Assembly: GCA_949317995.1 (NCBI GenBank)
Contig: OX439052.1
Location: 42,156,599-42,220,598, forward strand
Reading direction: 5' to 3'
DNA length: 64,000 nt
From: Acholoe squamosa
Taxonomy: Eukaryota; Annelida; Polychaeta; Phyllodocida; Polynoidae
A program made the translations under genes and the position numbers. Position 1 is the stretch's first letter. Each line of letters begins with the position of its first letter. This document shows, piece after piece, positions 1 through 9,963 of this stretch. Under the pieces are notes generated by a model that had not been told where the DNA came from, searched no databases, and saw only the letters and a program-made list of their open reading frames with translations.

Positions 1-677
1 CAACTCTCCAATGGTGGACACTGGGGGCCTGGGCCACTGTTGGACAACTCTCCACTGTCGGGCACTGTCCCTCAATGAGTGTTCCTATTTCCTTGTTGCC
101 ATAGTGATGGCTGATAAGACATAAGTGCAGGTGTTGGAACATCCTCCAACAGTGGGAGTAATGCAGGTGGGGAGGTGAGGGAGGGGGATAGAGTCAACAG
201 AAAATACATAATTTGAATACACTAAATGCAGCATATCTCATCATACACAACTTTGTTTTGATTGTGTCTATACATATACCTGGGTACTTATAAGGTCTTT
301 TACTATAAAGGTACACTTCTTTGCACACATCATAATTGTCTTGCACAAATTGACTTTTCTATTCATTATCTTAAAGCATATGAAATTCAACCTGGGATGT
401 TGGGGGATGGGCCAACGTTTTTCCCTCCACCTACAGTGGAGGATTGCCAATGTTTTCCAAACCTGGTGTATGCTGACTTATATTTGATGATGGATGGGTG
501 TTTTCTGTTCAAAGAGTCATGGTAGGATTTGGTCCAAACGACTAGAATGATGGAACCACCACATGGAAGGAATGGTTTTCAAACTTCACTGATGACATGA
601 CTTGTGTTGTAATGCATAGACTCCTGAGGAAGCACTTCGACACCTGATCAGATGATTGAAGGCTGGACCAGGCAAAA
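1..677. other. unassigned sequence upstream of a decayed gag
   Basis: No convincing gene. The first 80 bases carry a short direct repeat built on 'acaactctccactgtcggg'. A weak Gypsy-gag-like stretch may begin near 535: the translation across 535-600 has a 'TTTWKEWFSNF' look, and Ty3/Gypsy capsids often have a tryptophan-rich 'W..F...F' patch. It is broken by stops. Probably the 5' part of the retroelement whose gag becomes readable at 678, but this is inference. Confidence 0.35.
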
Positions 678-901
678 TTGCAGTGGTTAAATGGAATGAA
701 GTGTACAACGAACGTGGTACCTTCAAGGATTTGGTTGAAATTTGCAATTATACTTCTGTTTAACTTGGTAACTGAAGACCTTATAATGGCTTTTAAGAAG
801 CAAACCCAAAAACCTCATGAAACTTTCAGAGCTTTTGGATTCAAACTGCAGACTTTGCTACATAAAGCTCGTTCTAGTGTCGGTTTGAATGATGAATATT
901 T
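678..901 (+). pseudogene. Gypsy-like gag fragment, 5' piece
   Basis: The frame reads through 'MAFKKQTQKPHETFRAFGFK', which resembles the capsid segment of Ty3/Gypsy gag proteins ('F..R.Q...E.....F...L..LA.'), and then enters a solo LTR at 902. The coding sense resumes at 1568 in a frame beginning 'FINVLLPQFIQVLRDEEQQQ'. Removing the LTR and one copy of its 4-bp target duplication keeps the frame open across the joint, so this piece, 1568-1692 and the zinc-knuckle piece at 1962-2324 look like parts of one gag. No protease, RT or integrase follows. The family is assigned from the look of the residues, not from a search. Confidence 0.5.
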
Positions 902-1567
902 TGTCAGTAGACCGTTATAGGTATTGTACTTATCATATTTATTTTTCACCTTGACTCTACAATGTAACCCAGTGTCCGAGTCTACCCACAAGCCAAACCA
1001 TACCAAAGACCAAAGGCTGGCAGTGTCAACTGCACTCAGTAACCCTGCCTCCTCCCACTGGAGGATATGCCATCAATCACAATCAGCTCGCTGCATTCCT
1101 AGCAGACAATGTTTAGACCAACTCCTCCCGCTGGAGGACATGCCCATTGATCATGAGCAGCTCACAGCATACCGGGAATTCCCAGCAGCTATATTTAGAA
1201 TCAGACTGAACTCTGTGAACCCCAGTGCTATGTTTAAGATCCTCCCTACATACCTGCACTGGACTTCCCCAGTTACTATATTTAGCTCACGTGATACTAT
1301 TTTTAGGATGAGCTGGGTGAGCGGCTCCTACTATAAATACCTGTAGAGGGAGCAGCTCACTCATCTTTCCACCTTCATACTTCATACCTCACACACTCAC
1401 GTGAGACCAAGGCCCTTGGCTCAAGGGCTAGGCTTGGACACTGTTGGGCACCCTCATACTGTATCACCAACTATACCTCGTGGACTTCAATGAATAAAGT
1501 GGATATCAAACTGGATTCCTGATTCGTCTGTATTCATCCTTATTCATCATTTACGGACTCGTTGACA
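902..1567 (+). mobile_element. solo LTR 1, 666 bp, inserted in a gag frame
   Basis: Begins TGTCA and ends TGACA (5-bp inverted ends) and is bounded by the direct repeat ATTT at 898-901 and 1568-1571. It contains a TATA box (ctataaata, about 1331-1339) and a poly(A) signal AATAAA at 1493-1498, the promoter-to-polyadenylation order expected inside an LTR. The TG...CA ends, the 4-bp target duplication and the uninterrupted gag sense on both sides make a solo LTR, left by LTR-LTR recombination, the simplest reading. No second copy of this LTR lies in the window. Confidence 0.75.
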
Positions 1568-1871
1568 ATTTCATCAATGTCCTGCTACCTCAGTTTATAC
1601 AAGTATTGAGGGATGAGGAGCAGCAACAGGCTGCTATAGCAGCTTGGAAAGGAAAGAACGCTGGACTAACTGACCTTTTTAAAGGGATAGTTTGAACCTT
1701 AATGGCAGGTAAAGTCTCCATAAAGGTAGCTGCTATGGCTATGGCTCCGGCGAGCCTTGTCTCTTGCATGCATCAGACCGATGGGGGTGATACGGATATC
1801 AAGGTCATAGAGATTGAAGATGAAGATGGAGGCATTTCTGCTGTCCAAGTGAAATGAGACATAAAAAGGAA
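1568..1871 (+). pseudogene. gag fragment, middle piece
   Basis: Downstream of the solo LTR the frame continues to a stop at 1690-1692. Further coding-looking sequence follows at about 1702-1857 (an acidic run 'IEIEDEDGG'), also ending in a stop, just before an 80-bp hairpin insertion. It is probably the region between capsid and zinc knuckle of the same gag. Multiple stops show that it is dead. Confidence 0.4.
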
Positions 1872-1949
1872 ATATGTGGATCAACACGGTAAAAGGTATG
1901 CCCACGCACCCCCTCGCGGGCGTATCTTTTACCGTGTTGATTCACATAT
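1872..1949. repeat. 78-bp hairpin insertion in gag
   Basis: Two 35-base arms, 1872-1906 and 1915-1949, pair with about four mismatches around an 8-base loop. The arm core is 'atcaacacggtaaaag'. It lies between the middle and zinc-knuckle parts of the gag relic. A tiny palindromic insertion (MITE remnant) is likely; no target duplication was resolved. Confidence 0.6.
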
Positions 1950-1961
1950 ATTCCTAGAAGG

Positions 1962-2324
1962 ATGTTCAGTAAGAAGACCCCTGGCCGGGATGCTCGACCT
2001 AAAACTGAATCTACCTGTGTGGAAGCAGTAACTACTCAAAGTATGATGTCCTCCTCTACACCAACTTCGACAGCATCCACCACCACTACTACAGTGGCAA
2101 CCCCATCACAAGTGGATGTGACAAAGATGATGGAAAACATGGTTAAATCTTTTACTGAAGCAATGACCATGAGACGACAGAGGGTAGATCGATCTCAATT
2201 GAGATGTTATAGATGTCAAGAGATGGGTCATTATGCCCATGAATGTACTGCTCTGAAGCCTGTACTCGCTTGTGTTATAGCTATTGAAGAAGGTGAGGGT
2301 GAAGTAAGAAATGAGGAAAACTAG
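1962..2324 (+). pseudogene. retroelement gag C-terminal fragment with CCHC zinc knuckle
   Basis: An open frame of 120 codons. After a Ser/Thr-rich linker (residues 28-50) it has a retroviral-type zinc knuckle, CX2CX4HX4C, at C82, C85, H90 and C95 ('CYRCQEMGHYAHEC'). This knuckle binds nucleic acid in the nucleocapsid part of gag proteins. It belongs to the same relic as the pieces at 678 and 1568. The frame stops soon after the knuckle, and no pol follows before the inverted LTR at 2575. An autonomous gene is unlikely. Confidence 0.65.
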
Positions 2325-2574
2325 AGGGGGTCACATTAAGGGCAAAAAGTGTGATCCCTGAAAAGAACTGCCAGAATACCAGAAATGGCAATATTGAAGA
2401 GTTAACAGAGCCAATTTCTCCTAGTAGGCTGGTAAGTTAGAAGAATCCTCTCACTCCAGTCAGGGCCAGGAGCTTCACTGTGAGGGTGAATCGGAGGATT
2501 CGAGGCCAGAGGGAGCAATCCTGCATTGAAGACAAGGAAGGTTGGGTTAGAGAGCTGGCCTGGGTAAGTGCGAC
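2325..2574. other. retroelement remnant without a readable frame
   Basis: Sequence between the zinc-knuckle gag fragment and an inverted LTR. Basic-looking short translations are present but stops interrupt every frame. Probably the decayed start of a pol region. Confidence 0.3.
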
Positions 2575-3014
2575 TGTCATACTAGTAATTGTGCATGATC
2601 AAGTTGTCATATGAGAAATATCATATGACTAGTGGTTATAGTGAGTAAGAATATCAAGCTCTTATTAGTGCTATTCCAGTTATCACTGGTTTTTTCAGCT
2701 TAGGCAGAACATGTTATGTATCAGTAATACAAATGTTAATATACAGGTAATTTCCACACACAGTAATTATAATAATAATAATATTAATATTAATAAGGTG
2801 GTGGTTCTGGAGATTCTGATTTCTAGAGGTGCCTGCCAGGTGTATAAGTACCACTTCCTGTCTTGGCCCCTCAGACTGACTGGAGCCAGTTGCATCTGCC
2901 TTAGTCTCTTGTTGTTAGAGGGGAGTTTTTCATGTCTCAGTGGGCACACAAAGGACCCCCATTTGACCATTAAATCATTATATTGTGCAGTGGACCATGA
3001 GGTCGGCTCCTCTG
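2575..3014 (-). mobile_element. LTR remnant, reverse copy of the 14.6-15.3 kb LTR
   Basis: Reads TGTCATACTAG at its left end. The next roughly 200 bases are the reverse complement of the terminal part of the LTR ending at 15333, sharing 'gatcaagttgtcatatga', 'atcatatgactagtgg' and 'gatatcaagctctta'-like words with small changes. An AT-rich tract (2770-2803) replaces part of it. Similarity then resumes around 2870-2895 ('ctggagccagttgcatctgcc' against the reverse of 'ggcagttgccactggctcca'). A second LTR of a different family (3019-3433) begins beside its far end. Confidence 0.7.
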
Positions 3015-3018
3015 GTGT

Positions 3019-3433
3019 TGTAGGGGCACGGTTTAGTAGTAGCGTTTATGGCTTACGGGTTGACTAGGTTCCGAGCGGAGCGGCCTTTCGGGTTGAGAGC
3101 CTGGTATGCCTGGCGGGTGGTGGCAGCACCGCCCTCCGGGCTGCTTGAGTTAAACACGAGAGGTCGCCACCCAACCCCTGTGGCTATATAATAGTCGGGT
3201 CGGAACCTAGGGGTAGAATCCTCCCGGATTCTATAGGAATAACATCAGAACTTACTGACTCCGAGGCCTTACCTGGTAGTCATAAATCAGAGCTATCCGA
3301 ACAACCTCTTACCCATACAGAATACTTTTAGCTCCCTGTAACTTAGGATACTGAATAAAAACTTGTTGCCTTTTTGAACCGGATATCCTTGTATTCGTGA
3401 TACTTTCCGAACCATCGACGGTCATACATTACA
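3019..3433 (+). mobile_element. solo LTR 2, 415 bp
   Basis: Starts TGTAG and ends TTACA, bounded by the direct repeat GTGT at 3015-3018 and 3434-3437. It contains a TATA box (tatataa, 3185-3191) and AATAAA at 3354-3359. The first half is GC-rich ('gagcggagcggcctttcggg'), the second half AT-rich. Ends, target duplication and signals together support a solo LTR of a Ty3/Gypsy-type element, distinct from LTR 1. Confidence 0.7.
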
Positions 3434-3549
3434 GTGTTATAACTTATGTATATTTGACATAGCTGGTGTGCAGTGGGGCATAAATGCTCATATGGACATA
3501 CAATGTATTAATTTCTTATATATTCTTTGATTAATATAGTAATATGTTA

Positions 3550-4049
3550 AGATTATTGGAATAATAAGAGAGCAGGTTTCCCAAGACGCTGCCTTCAATA
3601 AGGCACGTCACGAGGAAATAACTCTCAAGTGGAATCAGGCCTCTTCACATTTCCATCGACAGTTTGGAATGTCCCTAGAGGCCTGGGAGAGCAAAGGCTA
3701 CCCGACGCTTGCGCCAATAGGTAGCCACGTCCTAGGGCCTAGCATGACATTGGACCCAAGGATGACTGCCCCTCCAGGCTGGCAGGCCATGGGATCCCAG
3801 ACCCACATGTTCCACGTGATGGGTATGAGGGACCCCAGCGGTCTGACAGGTCAGGGAATGCATCCACCTGGCTTCCCTATTGTGCCGCAGGCCGGGTTGC
3901 TCACACTCCGTCCTTCAGGAGGTGATGGTCAACTGACCGAGGAGTACACGCTACTTACGGAGGATGTCTCCGCGGCACCGCAGGAGTGGATGGACACTGA
4001 AGCCGCTGTAGAAGAGGACAAGCCACATGGAGATGGCAACACTACCTAG
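3550..4049 (+). CDS. unidentified proline/methionine-rich reading frame
   Basis: I do not recognise this protein. The frame is open upstream of the first methionine at 3669: it already reads 'REQVSQDAAFNKARHEEITL' in phase, so the ATG is probably not the true start and the frame enters from 5'. The first part looks helical and basic. The rest is rich in Pro, Gly, Met and His, ending in an acidic tail ('EEYTLLTEDVSAAPQ'). GC content is clearly above the flanks, which supports real coding history. A TATA-like 'ccttatatacaaagg' lies 3' at about 4171. A retroelement gag or the C-terminus of a transposon protein is the likely class. No catalytic motif is visible. Confidence 0.4.
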
Positions 4050-4620
4050 TTTAGGGAGCTGCTCTCAATCTCTATCGGATGCAGACCCAGCCATGACTAT
4101 GGACTAACCCGACCAGTAACAGACCCTGATGACCCCGGTAGCCGTGCTGCATTACCGACAGAAGGATGATAGTGCCTTATATACAAAGGACGATCTCTTA
4201 TGAACTTATATTTACTAGCCTGTGGAAGGAGGATACCTGCCATATTTTGCTCACGGTAAAGCTGGACTTTTACCATGGAGCTTCTAATTATATTATATCC
4301 TACCCTAAATTGTTTTTATAAAACAAAAGACAGAAAACAATTGGAGTTTCCTTTATGTTTTATTGGAGCAAATAGCTGTATGTCTGTGTTCTGCAGTTCG
4401 GCTGCTATACAGGGCTGAATACATAGTAGGTCCGTCTTAGCCCCGTATTTGTGTGAGCCAGACCCGAGGAATCGGAACCTATTCGATACTTATGATATTG
4501 ACCTATTTCGGTCATACGATGTTGTTCATACTTGTTACATTAACATGTTCATTTAACGAGTTGTCTATAGAACTGTGTAAATAATGCTACCTATGTTTTT
4601 CCTGTAAAAACCCTGTTCTC
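4050..4620. other. unassigned 3' flank of the 3.6-kb frame
   Basis: No gene seen. Contains AT-rich stretches and LTR-like words ('cctatttcggtcatacgatg' near 4501) but no boundaries I can define. Confidence 0.3.
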
Positions 4621-4625
4621 ATTCT

Positions 4626-6956
4626 TGAGGGGCCCAGGTAGCAAAAATGGTGTGGCCCGAGTCTGGGCCAGAGCGGGCTCCTGATGTGGGCCACACTGGG
4701 TTAACACAGTGGGTGCCCGATGGGTTTTGTCCTCAGCAAAGGGTCTGGGCCACACTGGGCTAACCGATTCGGGCACAGATCTGTTTGAAATTGGGCTCAC
4801 CAATTTGGGCTCAAAGTGAGTTTAACATGGGTTTTTGGTGTGGCCTAAAGTGGGCTGCCCGATTTGATGAAAAATTAGTGGTGACATGTTAAAAATTCTT
4901 TTTGAGAAATTTATCCAAAATCTTTTCTTTTTTTTAAAAGTCAATAAGCAACAAATCCTTGAGCTAATCTAACCCCCCCCCATCACCAAAGCAGTAAATG
5001 CAATATCTACCCAAGTGGAAAGGCAGAGCAGTACCATTCATTTGAATCAAACTCATTCAGCCAACACAAGGCACTTTGATTCATTAAAGTGACATTCTGG
5101 CCTCAATCTTCCCCCACTAATTCCCTATGTAGGAATAGAGAAGAGAGCCTTCAAGTTCATAATGACTGCACCTCTGCATATCTGCTCTTGTTCCAAGTTC
5201 AGTGCAATAGAAATGGTTTTGCCATTCCACTACTACTCAGATGACCTTGATTTGCACTTTTGACTAGAAACATCTAAGTATTTCCAGACTATGAGAAAGT
5301 CTGCACATTATTACTTCATATCTGATTTAGTAGTCTATTCCAGTTGTCCTATGTCTAAAAGAAATAAGTTTGGTATGGGTAGTAGAATTCTGCCTGGAGT
5401 GCTGTGAAACCACTTTGTAGTGAGTCTGCCATGGACTGGCCTACAGGGGCAGGGGATATTTTTGGTTTCTCAATTGCCTCTATATATATAGTCCTCTTAT
5501 ACCTGGCCAAGTGTGGGACCTGTTTGCCCCCACACCACAAATACACCTTGCAAGCCTACTAGTACAAAGAAAGACATGAAACTGTTCTTTCCAGGACTAG
5601 TCAGTGTTGCCTTTTACATGAAATATCTGGATCCCTACTATGAACCTACCTGTGTATTAATGGTATAGGGAAAGTGTCCTACAGCAGTGGTGGAGGGAAG
5701 GGAGGGGGGAGGGCAGGGCAGGGTGAGAGGAGGGCAGGGCAGGGTGAGAAGAGGGCAAGGCAGGGTGAGATGAGGGCAGGGCAGGGCAGGGCAGGGTGAG
5801 AGCAGGGCAGGGCATGTGAGCAAAGGAGATGCCAGGGCAGTGCAGGGTGAGAGTAGGACAGGGCAGGGTGAGAGTGCAGGGCAGGGTGAGAGCAGGGCAG
5901 GGTAAGAGCAGGGCAGGGCAGGGTGAGAGCAGGGCAGGGCAGGGCATGTGAGCGAAGGAGATGCCAGGGCAGTGCAGGGTGAGAGTAGGGCATGGCAGGG
6001 TGAGAGCTGGGCATGGAAGGGCGAGAGCAGGTCAGGGCAGGGTGAGAGCAGGGCAGGGCAAGGGTGAGAGCAGGGCAGGGCAGGGTGAGAGGAGGACAGG
6101 GCAGGATGAGAGTAGGGCAGGGCAGGGCAAGAGCAGGGCGAGAGCAGGGCAGGGCAGGGCGAGAGCAGGGCAGGGCAGGGTGAGAGCAGGGCAGGGCAAG
6201 GCAGGGTGAGGGCTGGGAGTGAGAGTGAGTGAGTAATAGATGTTTAACGCCATTTCAACAGCTAAGGTCATATTCATGGCGAGATCCTCATTACACAAAT
6301 TCACAGAGGAATGTGTCAGTGCCTGCGCATATGTGCACCACACACATCCTGAGGGGATAGGAAAGAGGAGAAATAGACCCTTTTAAGTGGGCTATGGAGG
6401 CCCAGGGAGGCCCAGGGAGGGCAGGGTGACAGAAGGGCAGGGCAGAGCGGGGTGAGATGGGGGAAAGGGCAGGGCAGGTTGAGTGGAATGAGGAGGAGAT
6501 GGAAGGGGTAGGGGATGGATAGGGGAGGGACGAACAAAAAAGAGAGAGGGAGGGGGAACACTCATCACAGAGTTTAGAACAGTTCAGAAGATGAGGCTGC
6601 GCTGTCCAAACCCACTCTCACCCCAGACTGGGAAGACTTTATGCAGCTAAGTACCCATCTTGGGATGCCCATTTTGAAACCATCCTGGGCCCAATGTGGT
6701 TGCCCATTTTAAAGCTGACCAGTGCCCAAATCGGGTGGCCCAATGTGGCCCAGACCGTATGCTGAGGACAAAACCCGTTGGGAGCCCAACGGGCTCAAGT
6801 GGGTTTGCCCGATTTGGGCTGCCCTGTGTGGCCCTGACTGGAAACCCAGCATCTGCCGAACCTAAAACCCATGTACTGAATACTGCCCCCTTTGAACCAC
6901 CTTATCCCGGGTAAAACCAATTTGGCCCCGAGCGGGCTTGCTACATGGGGGGGTAG
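4626..6956. mobile_element. inverted-repeat element with G-rich minisatellite core, about 2.3 kb
   Basis: A 55-base block at 4722-4776 recurs as its reverse complement at 6722-6776 with roughly 80% identity (core 'gggttttgtcctcagca'). Around both copies lie degenerate 'tgggccacactggg' words in opposite senses, extending the inverted repeats to perhaps 200 bases. The enclosed DNA has no ORF with protein sense and is dominated by a G-rich tandem array. It looks like a non-autonomous foldback or TIR element. The outer boundaries are approximate, and the right one abuts an LTR-like block that starts TGTAACGGG at 6957. Confidence 0.5.
5690..6215. repeat. G-rich minisatellite (gggcagggtgagagca)n
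   Basis: Over 500 bases of variants of 'agggcagggcagggtgagag'. Runs of three or more G are spaced by 2-5 bases throughout, satisfying the G-quadruplex pattern many times over on the + strand. A higher-order unit of about 132 bp repeats the phrase 'gcatgtgagc.aaggagatg' (about 5813 and 5945). Long open frames on both strands here (Pro/His/Leu or Arg/Gly/Gln repeats) are artefacts of the periodicity. A weaker extension of the array lies at 6390-6560. Confidence 0.9.
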
Positions 6957-7483
6957 TGTAACGGGTCTATAAACACCCTATATCTATAACATGTCTACGT
7001 CGATAATATCTTATCGACCGGTAATGTAAATATGGGTACTTATCAGTACCGACCGTTAACTAATGTTTCTACAAATCAGTTCAGCGCTAAGCCTGTTATA
7101 TAAGAAGATTAATATCTGTCGCACGGTTCCCGCCGTTGCTAATTATAATCTATATGTTAATCATATCACATGTTAATGAGTCTACTACATAAAGGACCAC
7201 ATGTCTCTACCTTACAGAGTGTGTTTTAGACGCTAAGACCTCTCGGTACTTTATCCAATACCTGTTGAAAACCTACTACGTATACCTAGGTAGATAGAGT
7301 CATACAGTATTACCTTCATAGTATTGATACGTGCTCACTTTGTCATTGAACCAAGCAACCCATGTTTAACAAAGTAATAAAGCTTCGGAAACTCTAACTT
7401 CCTTGTGTTGTTGCCTCTAAGTATTGGAGTCGCATAAGACAGATAACCCGACAGGCCTACCGACGGGTGGCCCGACAGTTACA
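6957..7483 (+). mobile_element. LTR-like block 3
   Basis: Starts TGTAACGGG directly after a purine tract 'gggggggtag' that resembles a polypurine tract. A TATA-like motif (ttatataagaag, about 7096) and AATAAA at about 7375 follow in LTR order. It ends around cccgacagttaca (7471-7483; an alternative end is cccgaca near 7453). No target duplication was found, so it may be one LTR of a longer broken element. Confidence 0.5.
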
Positions 7484-8490
7484 ATTGTATGTTTGTACAT
7501 CAGATTGTATGTTTTTACCCAATTGTACGCCAATTTGTATATTTGTTCACCAAAATAATATGTTGTGCGTCAAGTTGTACGTTTACACCCCAATTTTCAA
7601 CATTTGCACACTGTTATACACTAATTTGTATTTTGTACCCCAATTTGCACATCTGTATGCATATACACCAACTTATCAAGGAATAAGGCAACTTCAAGCC
7701 ATGTTGTACGTCAAGCATACTTTGGCATCTAAACCAGAAAGTTGCACAATTTATGGTTTTTACACCTAGAGTCAAGGAATGTATTTTTACCCAAAAATAA
7801 GAATGTTGTACATACTGACAAGCTCTACCACATAATTTGTATTTGAAGCACTCCCTATTACTTCAAAACCTCTTACATACAGTATAAAACTAGACATAAG
7901 TTAAAAATGTTTTACATTACCTCTGCAAAATGACAGATTTTTTCCCCCTTTCTTCTGGGGAGGGGGAGTATTATATCATGTACACTTTAATAATGCCATA
8001 AATTGTAAATTTAGAGAATAGACAACGATATTCTTCATGTCGAGACTCTCTGTTGGACTATAACGCACAATGGTCTAGGGCCTTCATAAGACCCGTGAAT
8101 GAGTTGTCTATTGTCTTTATAAAACATGTTACCCTTTTTATCACATTGATCAAAATTCTAAAGCCTCTGATATCCCACAGGAATGATAGACAAGCTGTGA
8201 CCTTGCTCAGGTGTGCACTGTACTCCTATAATGCACTCAAGGTCACTTCTGTTGTGCAGCAGTGCATGGGCTGCAGTTTTATAAGATTGTATTAATGCAT
8301 AGAAAATGAGGCATATGAGCATTCACGTTCCACTGATCACCAGCCATGTGAATATATAATGCAAAGGACCAAAGTAACCGACCTCATGGTCCACTGACCA
8401 TGAACAACAGTGTATATAATTGTTTAAGCACCAAAAGGTCAGACCTCATGGTCCACTGACCAAGAACAATGGGACTATATACACCCGTGT
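7484..8490. other. AT-rich flank with degenerate repeats; left flank of Ngaro element
   Basis: 7484-7700 holds degenerate 20-30 bp units around 'ccaatttgtatatttgt'. 8353-8490 holds two copies of a unit of about 62 bp sharing 'acctcatggtccactgacca'. The last 20 bases before the Ngaro insertion (8471-8490) recur at 14236-14255. No gene seen. Confidence 0.5.
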
Positions 8491-8692
8491 ATATGGGTGT
8501 TATAATTATCTAGCTACTAGTTATTATAATGGTATATATTGTAGCGGTTCTGCTACTCAGGTGTCTGCTACACTGGGACTCACATAGGGGGCAGGCCTGC
8601 ATAGTCTCATCTAAGTCACCTGACCCCTCCCAGGTAGCCACCACACACACAAGGAGGCCACCATATTGTTTTGGTTGGACCCCAATTTTTTT
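8491..8692 (+). repeat. Ngaro split direct repeat A1
   Basis: A 202-bp left-terminal repeat identical to 13539-13740 at an offset of 5048 bases, ending in a run of seven T. It directly precedes the ORF1 start at 8713 and must contain or lie near the element promoter. Confidence 0.9.
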
Positions 8693-8712
8693 GGAGTTGG
8701 AATTGGATTACC

Positions 8713-9768
8713 ATGCCACCAAAGGGTTCCCCCAGAAACTGCAGGACATGTGGTTACAAACATGTGCCTCCTACAGGCAAGAAATGTGTTTTTAATCCAG
8801 CCAATTTATCTATGAGCCAACAGGCAGCCTTACAAAAGGTGACCACCCCACCTGGTCAGGGTAACACTGACTCTGGCTCAGACCTGGAGGAGGATTCTGA
8901 TTTCCAGGCCCTCCAGGGCTGCCTGGAATCTCAACAGCAACAGCTTACAGGCCTGGCCAATGAATTCTCAGTCATAAAGGACACTGTAACTGACCTACAA
9001 GGAGGAGTCTCCAAGATACTAGCCATAGTCAGCACAGACCCACCTACTACTAGTACACCTAGGCCTAGTGGTCTACCTGGAGGTACACCTGTGCTACCAC
9101 CCCTGTTTGGGGGTACTAGGCCCCCCTCAGGGCCTCTCCCCTACTCTGAAGATGAGGAGGAGGGTGAGGATAGCTCTGACAGTGAGGAGGAGGCCAAGCG
9201 CAAAAAGAAGAAAAAGAAGAAGAAGCCATTTGATCTCTCTAGACACCTCCCTATAGGTGTCAAAAAGGCCACTTCATTTGCACAGCTGGTAGGTGCCCTC
9301 TCTAGACTACACTCCATTCACCTGATGAAGGACCCTTGGACTCCTTATTGTGGTAACATACAGTACCACATTCAGTTTTTGTGTGACAGGGAGGCCATGG
9401 GTCTGTACACATTAGATCAGCTCCGGTGTTATGATTATGGAGTCAGAGAAAGGGCCAACCACTATGATGCCCAGGCCTTTGTATATGGGGATGAGGAGAT
9501 GATCAACTTACACCTGGTACACAAGCCTACTACTACCCCCTCCTCCACCCAGGGAGGGGCCCAAGGTGGGGGTTCCAAGAAGAAAAGGAATAAATCCAAA
9601 TTTGAACCTGACCCCTCTATGCCCTGTTGGAGGTACAACAACTTCAAATGCAGGTCAGGTGATGACTGTCAGCAGCAGCATGTCTGCTACCACTGCTGGG
9701 ATGCATCCCACAAGATGAGAGCCTGCACCAATGTCAAAAGGGCGGGGGCGGCAAAATCGTCCGCGTGA
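8713..9768 (+). CDS. Ngaro ORF1, gag-like nucleic-acid-binding protein
   Basis: 351 codons from the ATG at 8713 (context accATGcc). The frame opens earlier, at 8671, but the upstream ATG lies inside repeat A1, so the later start is preferred. Near the N-terminus is a C2HC/C4-like zinc-binding cluster, 'CRTCGYKHVPPTGKKC' (C10, C13, H17, C25 from the 8713 start). A central acidic stretch ('DEEEGEDSSDSEEEAKRK') runs into a lysine-only basic tract, a likely nuclear localisation or RNA-binding signal. The C-terminus has a Cys/His cluster ('CQQQHVCYHCWDASHK'). These features fit the structural protein of Ngaro/DIRS elements, which packages element RNA. No SGNH hydrolase or protease domain is seen. 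Confidence 0.8.
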   Translation: MPPKGSPRNCRTCGYKHVPPTGKKCVFNPANLSMSQQAALQKVTTPPGQGNTDSGSDLEEDSDFQALQGCLESQQQQLTGLANEFSVIKDTVTDLQGGVSKILAIVSTDPPTTSTPRPSGLPGGTPVLPPLFGGTRPPSGPLPYSEDEEEGEDSSDSEEEAKRKKKKKKKKPFDLSRHLPIGVKKATSFAQLVGALSRLHSIHLMKDPWTPYCGNIQYHIQFLCDREAMGLYTLDQLRCYDYGVRERANHYDAQAFVYGDEEMINLHLVHKPTTTPSSTQGGAQGGGSKKKRNKSKFEPDPSMPCWRYNNFKCRSGDDCQQQHVCYHCWDASHKMRACTNVKRAGAAKSSA

Positions 9769-9963
9769 CTGCAAACACCCATCAGCGCCCCTCGGTCGGA
9801 CGCGGCCGGTGAGTTAACGGGCGGAATAAATCCGAGCGCCCCCATAGGCGCCTCTCAGCTCATTTGCATACGCGGAGAAGAACGGTGCCCGGATGTAGCA
9901 GTCGACAATGTCGATTGTGTTGATGATATTATTGCAAAAGCGAGTCGGATTTCTTCTTCTTGT
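9769..9963 (+). other. ORF1-ORF2 spacer of Ngaro element
   Basis: A GC-rich stretch of about 195 bases between the ORF1 stop and the first ATG of ORF2. It contains 'ccggtgagttaac' (about 9806-9818), a plausible splice-donor-like sequence. How ORF2 is translated (splicing, reinitiation or internal entry) cannot be told from the sequence. Confidence 0.4.

Noticed and set aside
924-1346. 140-codon plus-strand frame
   Set aside because: It lies inside solo LTR 1 and covers its TATA region; no protein sense.
5638-6343. Several Pro/His/Leu or Arg/Gly/Gln frames on both strands
   Set aside because: Products of the G-rich minisatellite's periodicity.
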